NCBI GenBank assembly: GCA_036267355.1
Contig: DATAWG010000109.1
Coordinates: 1-64,000 of the forward strand
Length of the DNA: 64,000 nt
Source of the DNA: Pirellulales bacterium
GTDB lineage: Bacteria; Planctomycetota; Planctomycetia; Pirellulales; DATAWG01
Direction: 5' to 3'
Below the pieces are notes generated by a model that saw only the letters and a program-made list of their open reading frames with translations, had not been told where the DNA came from and searched no databases. The first letter of the stretch is position 1; every line of letters begins with the position of its first letter. The position numbers were made by a program, and so were the translations under genes. Shown here one piece after another: positions 53,601-59,725 of the stretch.

Positions 53601-56600
53601 GTCAACGGATACACGGGGCTGGGCGGTATCTTCGGCGCTTCGGCCGACCTCGGAATCCGCATGAATAGCTCCTCGACTTGGCAAAATGTCGGCACCAACG
53701 GCAACGACTTCACCAACGGCGGCTCGATGTACGTCAACGGCGCGCTGCAGTCCGGGAACGGAACATTCACTATCGGCACTCCTCAGATCCTCGAAGGCGT
53801 AAGCGCCACTGCAAGTAGCCTCACGGCCGGATTAGGTGGGTACTTCGTATTGCCTGGGAATGGTCCCCGCAATTTCGACGGCGAAATTGGCGAAGTGCTC
53901 GTCTACAACGGCACGCTCACCACGGCCGAGCAACAGGCCGTCGATACCTATCTCACCGACAAATGGTTCTCGTCGGCGCTCGGCGTGAACCCGAGCAATA
54001 TCCTGCCCGCGGCCAGCACCGTGAACATCACCGGCAGCGGCGCCACCCTCGATTTGGGCACTGCCAACCAAACGGTCGGTTCGCTAGCGGGCGTGGCTGG
54101 CAGCCTCGTGAACCTCGAAAGCCAAACGCTCTCGATCGGCGGAAGCTCCAGCACCACCTTTGCCGGCACGATGAGCGGCGCCGGCTCGCTTGTCGTCGGC
54201 GGCTCCGGAGTGCTCACGCTTTCGGCGGCCAACACCTATTCCGGCGGCACGACGATCAATTCCACCGGCACGCTCCGCGTCGCCAATGGCTCGAGCGGCT
54301 CGGCCACCGGACCCGGCGCGGTGTTGGTCTCCAACGGCGGCACGCTCGGCGTCACCGTCGCCGGCGGAAGCGCGACCGTTTCTCCAATCGGGTTGAACAC
54401 GGTCACGATCGCCTCCGGGGGCAATCTTGCCGGAGCCAACGGTGTCACGCTGACACTGACGAATGGATTGATCCTGCAAGCCGGCGCGATCGCCACCGCC
54501 AATCTCAGCGGCATGCCGAACGGCAATAGCGGCGCAAATCCCCTGCTGGCCGTCAACGGCGGAGCCATTTCAACCAGCGCCGGGAGCTACACCGTCAACC
54601 TGACCGGTTCGCCCACCGCCGGCACCTACGATCTCATCAATTACAGCGGGGCAACCCTGAGCGGCAACGGCGCCTTCCAAATCGGCTCGGTTCCGAGCGG
54701 GTTCGGCTACGAATTGCAGCTCAACCCGGGCATCAGCCAGTTGGATCTGATGGTCGTCGGCGTGCTGAATTGGAACGGTTCGGTAAGCAACGTGTGGGAT
54801 GTCGACGCCACCAACAACTGGACCACCGGTTCGCCCCCGGCCGCCAGTCCGTTCCTCAGTAGCGCGCCGGTCGTCTTCGGCGACGGCGCAAGCAACACCT
54901 CGATTTCGATCCAGCCCTCGAGCGGCGTGAACCCGTCTTCGGTGACATTCACCAACACGGGCGCCAGCAACGGCGGCTCCGACTACACGATCAGCAATGC
55001 CGCGGGGAACACCGTCGGTATCTACGGCAGCACGGGCATCACGCTCAATGGCATCGGCAACGTCATGCTGCACGGCCAAAACTCGTTCACCGGCCCTGTA
55101 ACGCTCAATGCCGGCCAATTGATCCTACAAGCCAATGGGGCGATCGATTATTCGTCAAGCGTCATAGTCGCCTCCGGGGCCGCGCTCAATTTGCAAGGCG
55201 CCTCCGTGGGAAATATCCCCTCGACCAATCTTTCCGGCGCCGGCCTGGCGGCAGCCCCGGCCGGAGCACTGGTTAGCTCCAGCGGCAGTAACTCGTATGC
55301 CGGAGCGATCACGGTCGACAGCATGGGCGCCACGATCGGCTCCACGTCGACCACCGCTGGCGATGGCCTCACGATCATCGGCGGCATCGATACGGCCGGC
55401 AATGCGTTGACATTCTCCGGCGCCGGCAACACGACCGTAAGCTCCATGCCGATTATCGGCACTGGCAGCCTGACCTATAACGGCACGGCGGGCGGCACGT
55501 TGAGCCTCGCGGTGGCAAGTTCCTATAGCGGCGGCACGACGATCAGCGGAGGCACGCTTCGAGTTGCGAACTCCACCGGCACGTCGGCCACGGGCTCTGG
55601 CCCCGTCGCGGTCAGCTCCGGCGGAACCTTGGGCGGCGCCGGCACCGTGAGCGGCTTGGTCACAGTTGCCAGCGGCGGCATCATCGCGCCGGGCGCCGGC
55701 CAATCGCCTATCGGAATCACCTCAAACTTCAACGGCGGACTGACGCTGCAATCGGGATCGCAACTCACGTTCAATCTCAGCAGCTCGGCCGACGCCACGG
55801 GCAACAATCTACCGGTCCACAATTCCTCGAACGACTACATCGTTAGCGGCAATTTAGACCTCGCCGGCAGCGGCACCGTCAACGTCAACGACTACGATAG
55901 CACATTGCAGATCGGCACCTACGAATTGATTAGCTACACGTCGCTCACCGGTTCCGCCTCCGGATGGACGACGGGCATCGTGCCCGCCGGTTACTCGTAT
56001 TCTCTCAGCACCACGCTCAATCCCGACCAGCTTGATTTAATCGTCGGGTCCAGCAATGGTTCATCGAGCTGGGCGTCGAGCGTGAGCGGCGACTACGAAA
56101 CCGCAAACAACTGGAATCCGAAGGCTTCCCCCGACGGCCCCGACCTGAGCGCGACGTTCCCCACGGTCGCCGGAGCGAATTCGCCCATTACCGTGACGGT
56201 CGGCAGCAACGATATCGCCGGCGAATTGACGTTCAACAGCAGTTCCACATCCTACATGCTTAAGTCTGGCACCCTGACGCTCGACAACGGCGGCGGCAGC
56301 AATGGCATCGGCGGCTCCGGCGCCATCGTGAATGTCTCGGGCGGTGCAAATCCACAAATCTATTCAACGCTCAGCCTCGCCGATTCTTCTCACACCACGA
56401 CCTTCAACATCGACGGCACCACGAACAGCTCGCTGACCGTATACGGTTCGATCAACGACTCGAACACCGTCCCGGGCCAGTCGATCGTGCTCACCGGCGG
56501 CGGCACACTCTCGCTCGAAGCCCCCAACGGCTACACCGGCAATACCACAGTCAATGGCGGCACGCTCAATGTCGGCGACCAAAGCCCCTCCAACCTCGGC

Positions 56601-57806
56601 AGCGGCACTTTGACCATCAATGCCTCGGGCGGCGGCGCCTCGGTCGTCAACCTGACCGGCAGCACTGCGGGCGACGGCGGATTCGTCATCGGCAACCTGT
56701 CGGGCATGGTCAGCGGCGCCGGCAGCACGGCGCAGTTGAACGTGGGATCTGGATACTTGTCGGTGACCGAAAGCCCGACCGCCCCCAGCAATACATACGG
56801 CGGCACCCTGTATCTCGGCACCAGCACCGGTTTGATCGTGAACGCTTCCGGCACCACGCTGACCCTCAGCGGCGCTCCGACCTTCGCCGGCGGCGGCAAC
56901 ACCGTAACGGTCAACTCCGGCACGCTGGCTTTCGCCAACGCGACGGCCGCCACAGTCGAAGGCCCGGTGAGTGCCACGGTGGCTGCGGGAGCAACGCTCC
57001 AATTGGCCGGCACGGCGCCCGCTCTGTCGCAAGGCGCCTATGCGGCAACCATTCTCACGCAGCAGGGCACCGGCGGTACTGCCGATGGCCAACTGTTGGT
57101 CACCGGCACGGCGCAAACCGTCGGTGTGGTATCGGGTACGCAGGTGTCTACCTCCCCAACAACCTATGCCGGAACCACCACGGTCGGCGACGGCACTCAT
57201 GCCGCCAGCCTCTCGGCCGCGCAGATTCTGCAAAACACGCTGGCAATCAACGCCGGCTCGACCGTGACGATTTTGCCCTTCGCCGGTGGCCAAGACGGCG
57301 CTCAACCGGCCGCGATCACAGCGAGCGCAACCCCCGCGGCGGCCACCGCCGGCGCGTTGCCTGCCGCCACACCCAGCGATCCCTTCACGGCGATCCAGGC
57401 CGCGATCACCTCCGGCGCGATCTCGGGTGCCACGGGCCAATCGCTAGAAAATCGCATCACGGCAATTGAAAGCCTTGCGACCGCCGACCCCGGCCTGAAT
57501 GCGAGCCTGCTAGAAAGCCGGGTGCTCGCAGTGCTCCCGTCAAACTCGGCGCTATCCACGCCCGAAGCATCGCCGGCCGAGATCGGTTCGAGTCTGCTCG
57601 CCTCGGACACGACGGCGTTCAGTTCTCCGTCTGCTTCCGTAATCGGCGAAAGCGCGATCGTCTCGGCCGCGTTCGCCCCGAGCGCGACGTTCGCGGCGAG
57701 CCCCGCAGCGGTTCCCGAGCCTTCAACGTTGCTGCTGGCCGCGCTGGCGGGATGCGGCGCGATGTTTGGAGTTCGGCGTCGGGCCTTTGCTCGATTTCGC
57801 AAATAG
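41661..57806 (+). CDS. Giant autotransporter-associated beta-strand repeat protein with PEP-CTERM signal
   Basis: One frame of 5,381 codons runs through 16.1 kb. The start at 41661 has GGGAG about 10 bases upstream. An ATG at 41778 gives a shorter signal peptide (LLGGCRVFSLVAFALGFLGVFLPVAAHAQ). Most of the protein is repeats of the type LTLSGANTYSGATTVNAGTL, the autotransporter-associated beta-strand repeat (PATR), predicted to form a long right-handed beta-helix. Two LamG-like domains occur at about residues 3479-3689 and 3885-4103, and a possible carbohydrate-binding domain at about 1197-1390. The end is not an autotransporter barrel but VPEPSTLLLAALAGCGAMFGVRRR, a PEP-CTERM sorting signal. 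It is Ser/Thr/Gly/Asn-rich and probably displayed at the cell surface. Confidence 0.9.
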   Translation: MLFHTDCSVPPTLRSGSSISKSFPSLDSQIPRSESRSPQMCGGQRPHRRLLGGCRVFSLVAFALGFLGVFLPVAAHAQSNSPLYWDAAGGTGTWSSAATNWVNSDGSPASADPTTTNDAVFNYSGLAAANETVSLSSLQSVLGLYFTNTDTTLLESATTAESLTIGNGTSGDGINIASAAGAVTIGSTTAANSLPIIIADSQTWTNNSTATTGLTVVNGISDTTASTLTFAGTGSTTVSGVISNGPGLALIQAGAGILSLNASNSFAGLTIQAGTVNLGTVGAQGAGTITIGTTTTNATLNVAGIGSGANGTYTGAIAVGGSGIDTLSATAFNPVFSGPITLGNNLTIESNNSSGSTIGITGGILGTGNVTTTVLGANAASTITLSGSPINPTGSFINNGSGTSGVVVSASIGSNVTGLTQSGASPLTLTGNNTYIGPTTVSAGALTVSGGGTLSGTTALSVSGATFDYFPSAAGPLTLGSGSTLSLTNSTIGLGIGDSIVAAGAAAVSGTNRINLSGAITPGNSYTLLSAAGGLASGGTFAVIVSDPTNYTYTTSTGGGLSLSINTTAESQLSTAYWTGGLSGATNVWASSNGAASNWVITSGGSAQGQVPGSATSVTFSSSPIATAPTATVLGANMTINNLTIADTVNGLGLTGDGNTLTITPTSSSTGITMNTGVPASSIAANVALGAPQTWTNNSANLLTVSGVVSGGSGNGLTVAGSGSLTLSGANSYSGATTVNAGTLVLSGSAAAANNSAIAMANSANLTFSAATGTGYTFNQAITGTAGNVTFNVDGNTSASGGSDGTHFTLNDSGGFTGTIVINTGLVSPTADTVFGNAANVVEMNAPNGSSAGIVTTGNVTLPSTRSFDLTTAGGIGVFREYSGTTLIVNGVISGPGTLYKTDGGTLDLGGANTFTGPSSVGSGTMDLTNALALQDSTLTSGGTTFDSSVTANGNAFTLGGLTGSTNFALANNATTPAAVALSVGNDNASTTFSAALTGAGSLTKIGTGTFTLSGTGSYTGATNITGGELLLSGTGAINTSSGITINGTGASLIQASSVAISPAITLSAGTLGGAGTVGTVNVADAAGAILQGGNGSGGVLTIGSLNFAGSATINLPSGATLLATTLATPNAGTITINASGLNGGFAKLINYGSYNGANSSDFTVGAITLGPNQAVVSGVINNTGSSSIGVDVMGNIEGIVNFGAAKTISGVTDVLNVGKAVAAYDFANSTQTVNGVTFTGTTYAGSGTAPTGVTLSGVGTNNVNAFNSGTAPFGTLNSSYLNMLIGSDYGGSSAATVTLTSLTAGHVYATQFWVNDPRPESGRAEVLTSAGGNSVTLSYSANNVAGSPGQYSIGGFTASGASQAFTITPTSGGTPAQINAIQVRDVTGVWSGSTNGIWESSGVGSSNLNFTGNNNFSTVESILGASGSVYFGDTDGFGNAITNSAITVGTVGAPGVSAGSVNFLNNSVAYSLTNASGTTGITGTTAVTMGGSGTVRFNSANTYTGGTTISAGSLQFAQTAAMPASGTVAVASGGTLAVNAGGSGEFTNATSGAGSIGGLLGGIGGQGAPVTLASGAYLGIDTTDAGGSLTYSGNITNAGLGIVKLGSGTLTLSGTNTYSGGNIVNGGTLYIPVGGTLGATTGALAVNGASSILDLGTTSQTVGAVTIGGGTIQDGGTLTGTSFTSTGGTVNVSLAGVGAPLTLSSGTLTLNAANTYSGATAVNAGVLQLGNAGAVQNSTVTVTPNNGLIFLAGNDSPTLGGLAGAGNIALQDTAGSPAAVTLTVGGNNASTTYSGVLSGPGGLTRTGTGTLTLSGANTYTGATAVAGGTLSLSTGSLGNTAVSVGSGANSGALRINGSYAIGTASAANASLAIGGTTAGGTLSFSSSETSVSTLSIRNATATTPNLTLGGSTSGDAVLNFNYSATGTDQIVAAGQLTVNPGGAVINIAPLSGVSTLGAGPYTLLSYAAVSSAPTSIGLGNALLPSGDIGYLTTTTTSVSLSVVAGATGNAYWAGGTDGNWNTNPAGTTNWVTTAGGGTSSALPDSNTNVFETATTAGNLTQTLGQGFTVNSLTFNNPAGVSIAPGTFATDGITIMAGSANGNTAGSGLTVLSTAGANTISAPVILGAAQSWSNASSNPLTLSGGVVTGGYTLTIADTGTGGTTIGGSISGAGGLTMSGSDTLTLSGASTYSGTTTVTSGTFSLASTGSIASSAGGFALSGASTIANINGAYSTTGTTGTSAVTVSAGTLNVGSTGSLAIASSLDVTAGGNLVISGNVTMGSGSAFGIGSGIGSTTGTVTVAAGGTLNIGAGNGITFIGGDFLNTAGNGRNGTYGVGTLTINGGTVNVAAPGTGSNGPGGLDATSLWLDPYGDSSGPSTINLNGGTLISARPIYDGSNGNSVVNFNGGTFEPTYTAAAMFGGTINLEVQTGGAIVDVPTGLNVLISQGLVHGGGSPDGGLTVNGPGILTLTGGNSYTGPTTINSGSTLQLGNQSASGSLSGSSAIAVNGTFLVDPSTGGVTLSNTITGNGTITVNGSTASGPSYLSFTGNATGFTGAWLLEAGRLQTTAANINPANQITVTGNATVGGELYLGTTTTFANPITISGIGALEAVGNLGAIRLQGGSYAGPITLGGNARITAFASNGTLSGLISGAYVLSLGDQNTGTSAGTISITGADNTYSGGTVIFGANIGANAVGALGTGPITLSNATSDTAATALTESIADALTGTNSLTVQAGTATLSQTNDYTGGSTVSGGTLAANAVGALGTGNVLVSGGALTESIGSALNGASQALSVTSGTAALSQANSYAGGTTISGGLLDIGNASALGAGPFAINGGTIDNTSGAAMVLSATGGTSLGGNFTFTGTKNLDLGPTSITLSATPTITVAANTLTFSSPVVGTGFGLTKAGPGTLALTNAESYTGPTTVSGGTLSLAAGSLGDTAVAVGSGASGGTLRLNGNPATPYTIGSGSAVNASLTVGGATGIGTLTFSSSEASHSILSITNGNTSAANLTLGGSTSGAAVLNFNYDSSTTDEIVASGTLAVNPGGAVINLSPLASAELGVGTYPLFSYNTSPVPTAISLGSFTAEPGEAGYLTSTSTGVSLTIVSAATGNAYWAGSTDDNWNTINTGVTNWVDAASNGNNTGLPVGTTNVFETAAGAAQFSQSLGQSFTINSLNFNSLSGISIGPGVVTTNSITILAGTANGNTAGNGISVAAGAGANSISAAIVLGASQNWTNNSTNPLTVSGAISDGGNNYALTLSGQFTFSGPNSYGGGTVLDAGTLLNINADAALGAAPASPTTNLTFAGNSTLQAGGTVSMATNRNLSIGAGVTATIDTNGSNVTIPGVISGGDGVSNLAVVGSGTLTLSGANTYAGPTTVNAGTLQLGDGTARNGSVAGNIANNAALVFANPNSQTYSGIISGGGNVTKTGAGYLQLTGANTSTGSLTVNGGTLNLVQQSAFTGTTTISSGTLVLGSPALPSIAGLAYHLDASVAGTLRLNGTSVAGWNDLTANAVNFTQSASGSQPAYVASGINGLGSVSFNGSTSQLVANLAVTTQTVFIVDTPGATNTDLAGIFGSYNNDNGVRMYSPTAWQNGASGNSSDFTNGGSMYLDGVQQTGNANFSTLQPQLLEAVSSGANSLTAALGEYINTGTSGTRFFNGEIGEVLVFNGTLTAAQQAQVDAYLTAKWLTPDSSSVTSNVLPATNSVNLSGSGATLDLGTTNQTIASLTGVSGSGVNLESQTLTVNNSSPTTFAGVMSGAGSLVMNGSSTFTLTGANTYTGGTTISNGTLRLGDGTANNGSVAGNISNNATLTFANPNPQTYGGIISGNGAVNKTGAGALTLSGYNTNTGALTVNGGTVTLTNYQSYATTTIQSGTLLLGGAALPAIPGLSYHLDATNASNLTLSGGSVLGWADSSGNGVNFTGGTYTNSAGNAVTPPTYIAAGSAGAINGLGTVNFNGTTAALFANQSATTQTVFIVDQVNGYTGLGGIFGASADLGIRMNSSSTWQNVGTNGNDFTNGGSMYVNGALQSGNGTFTIGTPQILEGVSATASSLTAGLGGYFVLPGNGPRNFDGEIGEVLVYNGTLTTAEQQAVDTYLTDKWFSSALGVNPSNILPAASTVNITGSGATLDLGTANQTVGSLAGVAGSLVNLESQTLSIGGSSSTTFAGTMSGAGSLVVGGSGVLTLSAANTYSGGTTINSTGTLRVANGSSGSATGPGAVLVSNGGTLGVTVAGGSATVSPIGLNTVTIASGGNLAGANGVTLTLTNGLILQAGAIATANLSGMPNGNSGANPLLAVNGGAISTSAGSYTVNLTGSPTAGTYDLINYSGATLSGNGAFQIGSVPSGFGYELQLNPGISQLDLMVVGVLNWNGSVSNVWDVDATNNWTTGSPPAASPFLSSAPVVFGDGASNTSISIQPSSGVNPSSVTFTNTGASNGGSDYTISNAAGNTVGIYGSTGITLNGIGNVMLHGQNSFTGPVTLNAGQLILQANGAIDYSSSVIVASGAALNLQGASVGNIPSTNLSGAGLAAAPAGALVSSSGSNSYAGAITVDSMGATIGSTSTTAGDGLTIIGGIDTAGNALTFSGAGNTTVSSMPIIGTGSLTYNGTAGGTLSLAVASSYSGGTTISGGTLRVANSTGTSATGSGPVAVSSGGTLGGAGTVSGLVTVASGGIIAPGAGQSPIGITSNFNGGLTLQSGSQLTFNLSSSADATGNNLPVHNSSNDYIVSGNLDLAGSGTVNVNDYDSTLQIGTYELISYTSLTGSASGWTTGIVPAGYSYSLSTTLNPDQLDLIVGSSNGSSSWASSVSGDYETANNWNPKASPDGPDLSATFPTVAGANSPITVTVGSNDIAGELTFNSSSTSYMLKSGTLTLDNGGGSNGIGGSGAIVNVSGGANPQIYSTLSLADSSHTTTFNIDGTTNSSLTVYGSINDSNTVPGQSIVLTGGGTLSLEAPNGYTGNTTVNGGTLNVGDQSPSNLGSGTLTINASGGGASVVNLTGSTAGDGGFVIGNLSGMVSGAGSTAQLNVGSGYLSVTESPTAPSNTYGGTLYLGTSTGLIVNASGTTLTLSGAPTFAGGGNTVTVNSGTLAFANATAATVEGPVSATVAAGATLQLAGTAPALSQGAYAATILTQQGTGGTADGQLLVTGTAQTVGVVSGTQVSTSPTTYAGTTTVGDGTHAASLSAAQILQNTLAINAGSTVTILPFAGGQDGAQPAAITASATPAAATAGALPAATPSDPFTAIQAAITSGAISGATGQSLENRITAIESLATADPGLNASLLESRVLAVLPSNSALSTPEASPAEIGSSLLASDTTAFSSPSASVIGESAIVSAAFAPSATFAASPAAVPEPSTLLLAALAGCGAMFGVRRRAFARFRK
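47140..48030 (+). repeat. Duplicated module, copy 1 of giant protein
   Basis: The encoded segment from LSLSTGSLGNTAVSVGSG through NLTLGGSTSGDAVLNFNY, GGAVINIAPLSG and GNAYWAGGTDGNWNTN to MAGSANGNTAGSG matches a segment about 3.3 kb downstream (50440-51345) in order and sequence, indicating a duplicated module of about 300 residues. Confidence 0.7.
50440..51345 (+). repeat. Duplicated module, copy 2 of giant protein
   Basis: Copy 2 of the module described at 47140-48030: LSLAAGSLGDTAVAVGSG, NLTLGGSTSGAAVLNFNY, GGAVINLSPLAS, GNAYWAGSTDDNWNTI and LAGTANGNTAGNG in the same order. Confidence 0.7.
51763..52982 (+). repeat. Tandem LamG-containing module, copy 1
   Basis: This runs from GANTYAGPTTVNAGTLQLGD through GLAYHLDASVAG and GEIGEVLVFNGTL to GVMSGAGSLVMNGSSTFTLT, and is followed directly by a second copy with the same layout. 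About 407 residues per copy. Confidence 0.7.
52983..54225 (+). repeat. Tandem LamG-containing module, copy 2
   Basis: Adjacent copy: GANTYTGGTTISNGTLRLGD, GLSYHLDATNAS, GEIGEVLVYNGTL, GTMSGAGSLVVGGSGVLTLS. It is diverged in sequence but co-linear with copy 1. Confidence 0.7.
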
Positions 57807-57903
57807 TTCCGGTATAATGCGAAAGGCGCCGCGGCAACCGATTGAGTTCAACCGGTGATTCGCGTGCCTGCGGACCGAGGGGCTGCTTTCAGAAGGATCG
57901 AAC

Positions 57904-58914
57904 ATGCGCATTCTAAAGGCCTCCTCGGCACCCGGTCGCGCAAGCGGCGCGGTCGGCCGCGCGGTGCGCCCCGCATTCACGCTCGTCGAATTGCTGGTCG
58001 TGATCACGATCATCGGCATCTTGATGTCGTTGCTCTTGCCGGCGGTGCAATCGGCTCGCGAATCGGCCCGCCGGACGCAATGCTCGAACAATCTATCGCA
58101 GATCGGCAAAGCGGCGCTCGAGCACGTGGCCCAATATGGCTTTTTTCCGACCGGGGGCTGGGGCTATGGTTGGGCGGGCGACCCCGATCGCGGCTTCAGT
58201 ATTCAGCAGCCTGGCGGATTTTTCTACAACATCCTGCCGTTTCTCGAACAAAAGAACCTTTGGCAACAGGGGGCCGGATTGAGCTCGTCGGCGAAACCGG
58301 GCGTATTAGCGCAAACCGTGGCGACGCCGTTGACGGTCTTCAATTGCCCCACGCGCCGCAGCCTGCAACTCCTGCCCTACACGGATGTCGGCTACGTCAA
58401 TGTCACGACGCCCCCCAACGCCGCCAAGAGCGACTATGCGGGCAACAGCGGCGATCAATTCTCCGGGTTCTACGGCCCCAGTTCTCTGGCACAAGGCGAT
58501 TCCGAGCCCGCTTCGTATTGGCCCTCGGGCGGCCTGATCATGAGCGGCGTCACATACGATCGCAGCGAGGTGCAAATGTCGCACATCACCGACGGCGCAA
58601 GCCAAACGATCTGTGCCGGTGAAAAATATCTCAACCCCGGATCCTATTTCAACGGCGACGATCCGGCCGATAATGATGGCTGGGATCTCGGCTACGATTG
58701 GGATGTCAACCGCTTCGGCTGCACGCCTCCGATGGAAGATACCTCCGGCTACGTCGACGCCTTGGCCTACGGCAGCGCGCATCCGTCGGGATTTGGCGCC
58801 GTGTTCTGCGACGGTTCGGTTCACGTGCTGAACTATGCGATCAATCCCACCATTTTCGCGAACCTCACCAATCGCTCGGACGGCACCGCCATCGATCCGA
58901 CGCAATTCTACTAG
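57904..58914 (+). CDS. DUF1559 prepilin-like protein
   Basis: This 336-residue protein has the type IV pilin/type II pseudopilin N-terminus [40 protein letters not shown], with cleavage expected before the Phe. Then comes the planctomycete DUF1559 domain: [63 protein letters not shown] and the C-terminal [20 protein letters not shown] (H-x-G-DGS-type motif). Planctomycetes carry many such genes of unclear role. It follows the giant surface protein by about 100 bp and may help export or anchor it, though that is only position. Confidence 0.93.
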   Translation: MRILKASSAPGRASGAVGRAVRPAFTLVELLVVITIIGILMSLLLPAVQSARESARRTQCSNNLSQIGKAALEHVAQYGFFPTGGWGYGWAGDPDRGFSIQQPGGFFYNILPFLEQKNLWQQGAGLSSSAKPGVLAQTVATPLTVFNCPTRRSLQLLPYTDVGYVNVTTPPNAAKSDYAGNSGDQFSGFYGPSSLAQGDSEPASYWPSGGLIMSGVTYDRSEVQMSHITDGASQTICAGEKYLNPGSYFNGDDPADNDGWDLGYDWDVNRFGCTPPMEDTSGYVDALAYGSAHPSGFGAVFCDGSVHVLNYAINPTIFANLTNRSDGTAIDPTQFY

Positions 58915-59260
58915 TTGAACTACCGGGCACATGATCTGGTGCTCGATTCCGGCGACAATCTGCCGATTAGATCGTCGGTCCCACCGACTTTTCATCTTGC
59001 CGGACGACCAAGCTGTCTCTCCTGTCGGTTCGACGACGATCCGGCCAGTCCGATTATTTCCGGCGGCAAAGCAACTCGCGTCGGGTCCCCGACCGACGCA
59101 AGATCGGCCCACCAGCGGCCCGCTTCATCCGGCTCGAGACAGTGGCTCGGCGGTTCGACAACCCGCCGAGCGCCGTTCAGGCGCGGCCGAAAAATAACTT
59201 CCCTTTTCGAACCCCCCACCCTGCCCGCAAGGGGGCGAGGGGGCAGGGGCTGCGGAGAAG
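58915..59260. other. 346-bp intergenic region, mostly repeat-bearing
   Basis: No gene is supported between the DUF1559 gene and the convergent unknown protein. The right half contains the MITE-like element copy at 59187-59271, with a C-rich core (accctgcccgcaagggggcg). Confidence 0.55.
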
Positions 59261-59271
59261 TTATCTTTCGG
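59187..59271. repeat. MITE-like inverted repeat, copy B
   Basis: CCGAAAAATAACTTC (59187-59201) and GAAGTTATCTTTCGG (59257-59271) match with one mismatch as inverted arms and enclose a C-rich/G-rich core. They match the termini at 1566-1651. The stop codon of the next minus-strand gene lies within the right arm. Confidence 0.75.
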
Positions 59272-59701
59272 CCGAGCCCAAGCTCGCCCAATCGCGAAAT
59301 TCCGCTTCGTCCAGCAGCACCGCTTCTCGCACCAACTGAAAGGCGAGCCGCGTTTCCGGCCAGCCGAGGGCTGCCAGCATCCGGTCGAATTCCTCGGCCG
59401 GGCACGTCCCTTTCAAATCGACGAATAGCAGCCGGCCGCCGCGATCGAAGAGGTTGCCGTCGATTTGCCACTCCGGCATTCCCTGCCGAGAGCCGTAGAA
59501 AAATGAGCCGTCCGGCTCAACGCAGCTCCGCGGCAACTTTTCCAGCCGCTGGGCCGCTTCTTCGAAACTGATCCCGAAGGGAATCGAAAGCGACTCGCGC
59601 GGCACATCGAGCGTGGCCACGCTACGGTTGCCGAGGGCGACGGCGGTGCCCGGTGCTGCATCGTCGGGGCGAGCGTGGATCGTGACGTGAAACGCGTACA
59701 T
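59261..59701 (-). CDS. Unknown small protein
   Basis: This 146-residue soluble protein begins MYAFHVTIHARPDDAAPGTAV and contains SLSIPFGISFEEAAQRLEKLPRSCVEPDGSFFYGSRQG and WQIDGNLFDRGGRLLFVDLKGTCPAEEFDRMLAALGWP. It resembles planctomycete hypothetical proteins, but I cannot assign a family. Its last residues (SLGSAER) and stop are provided by the MITE-like repeat arm, so the original C-terminus may have been altered. It is downstream of lnt in the same direction, with a 24-bp gap. Confidence 0.7.
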   Translation of the reverse strand: MYAFHVTIHARPDDAAPGTAVALGNRSVATLDVPRESLSIPFGISFEEAAQRLEKLPRSCVEPDGSFFYGSRQGMPEWQIDGNLFDRGGRLLFVDLKGTCPAEEFDRMLAALGWPETRLAFQLVREAVLLDEAEFRDWASLGSAER

Positions 59702-59725
59702 GGCATTCGATCCGGGGCTCGCGGT

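Noticed and set aside
42915-57440. Many other minus-strand frames under the giant gene
   Set aside because: They follow the repeat composition of the sense strand and show no family similarity or ribosome-binding sites.
41661-57806. Classical type V autotransporter
   Set aside because: The C-terminus is a PEP-CTERM signal, not a membrane beta-barrel, so the self-export mechanism does not apply.
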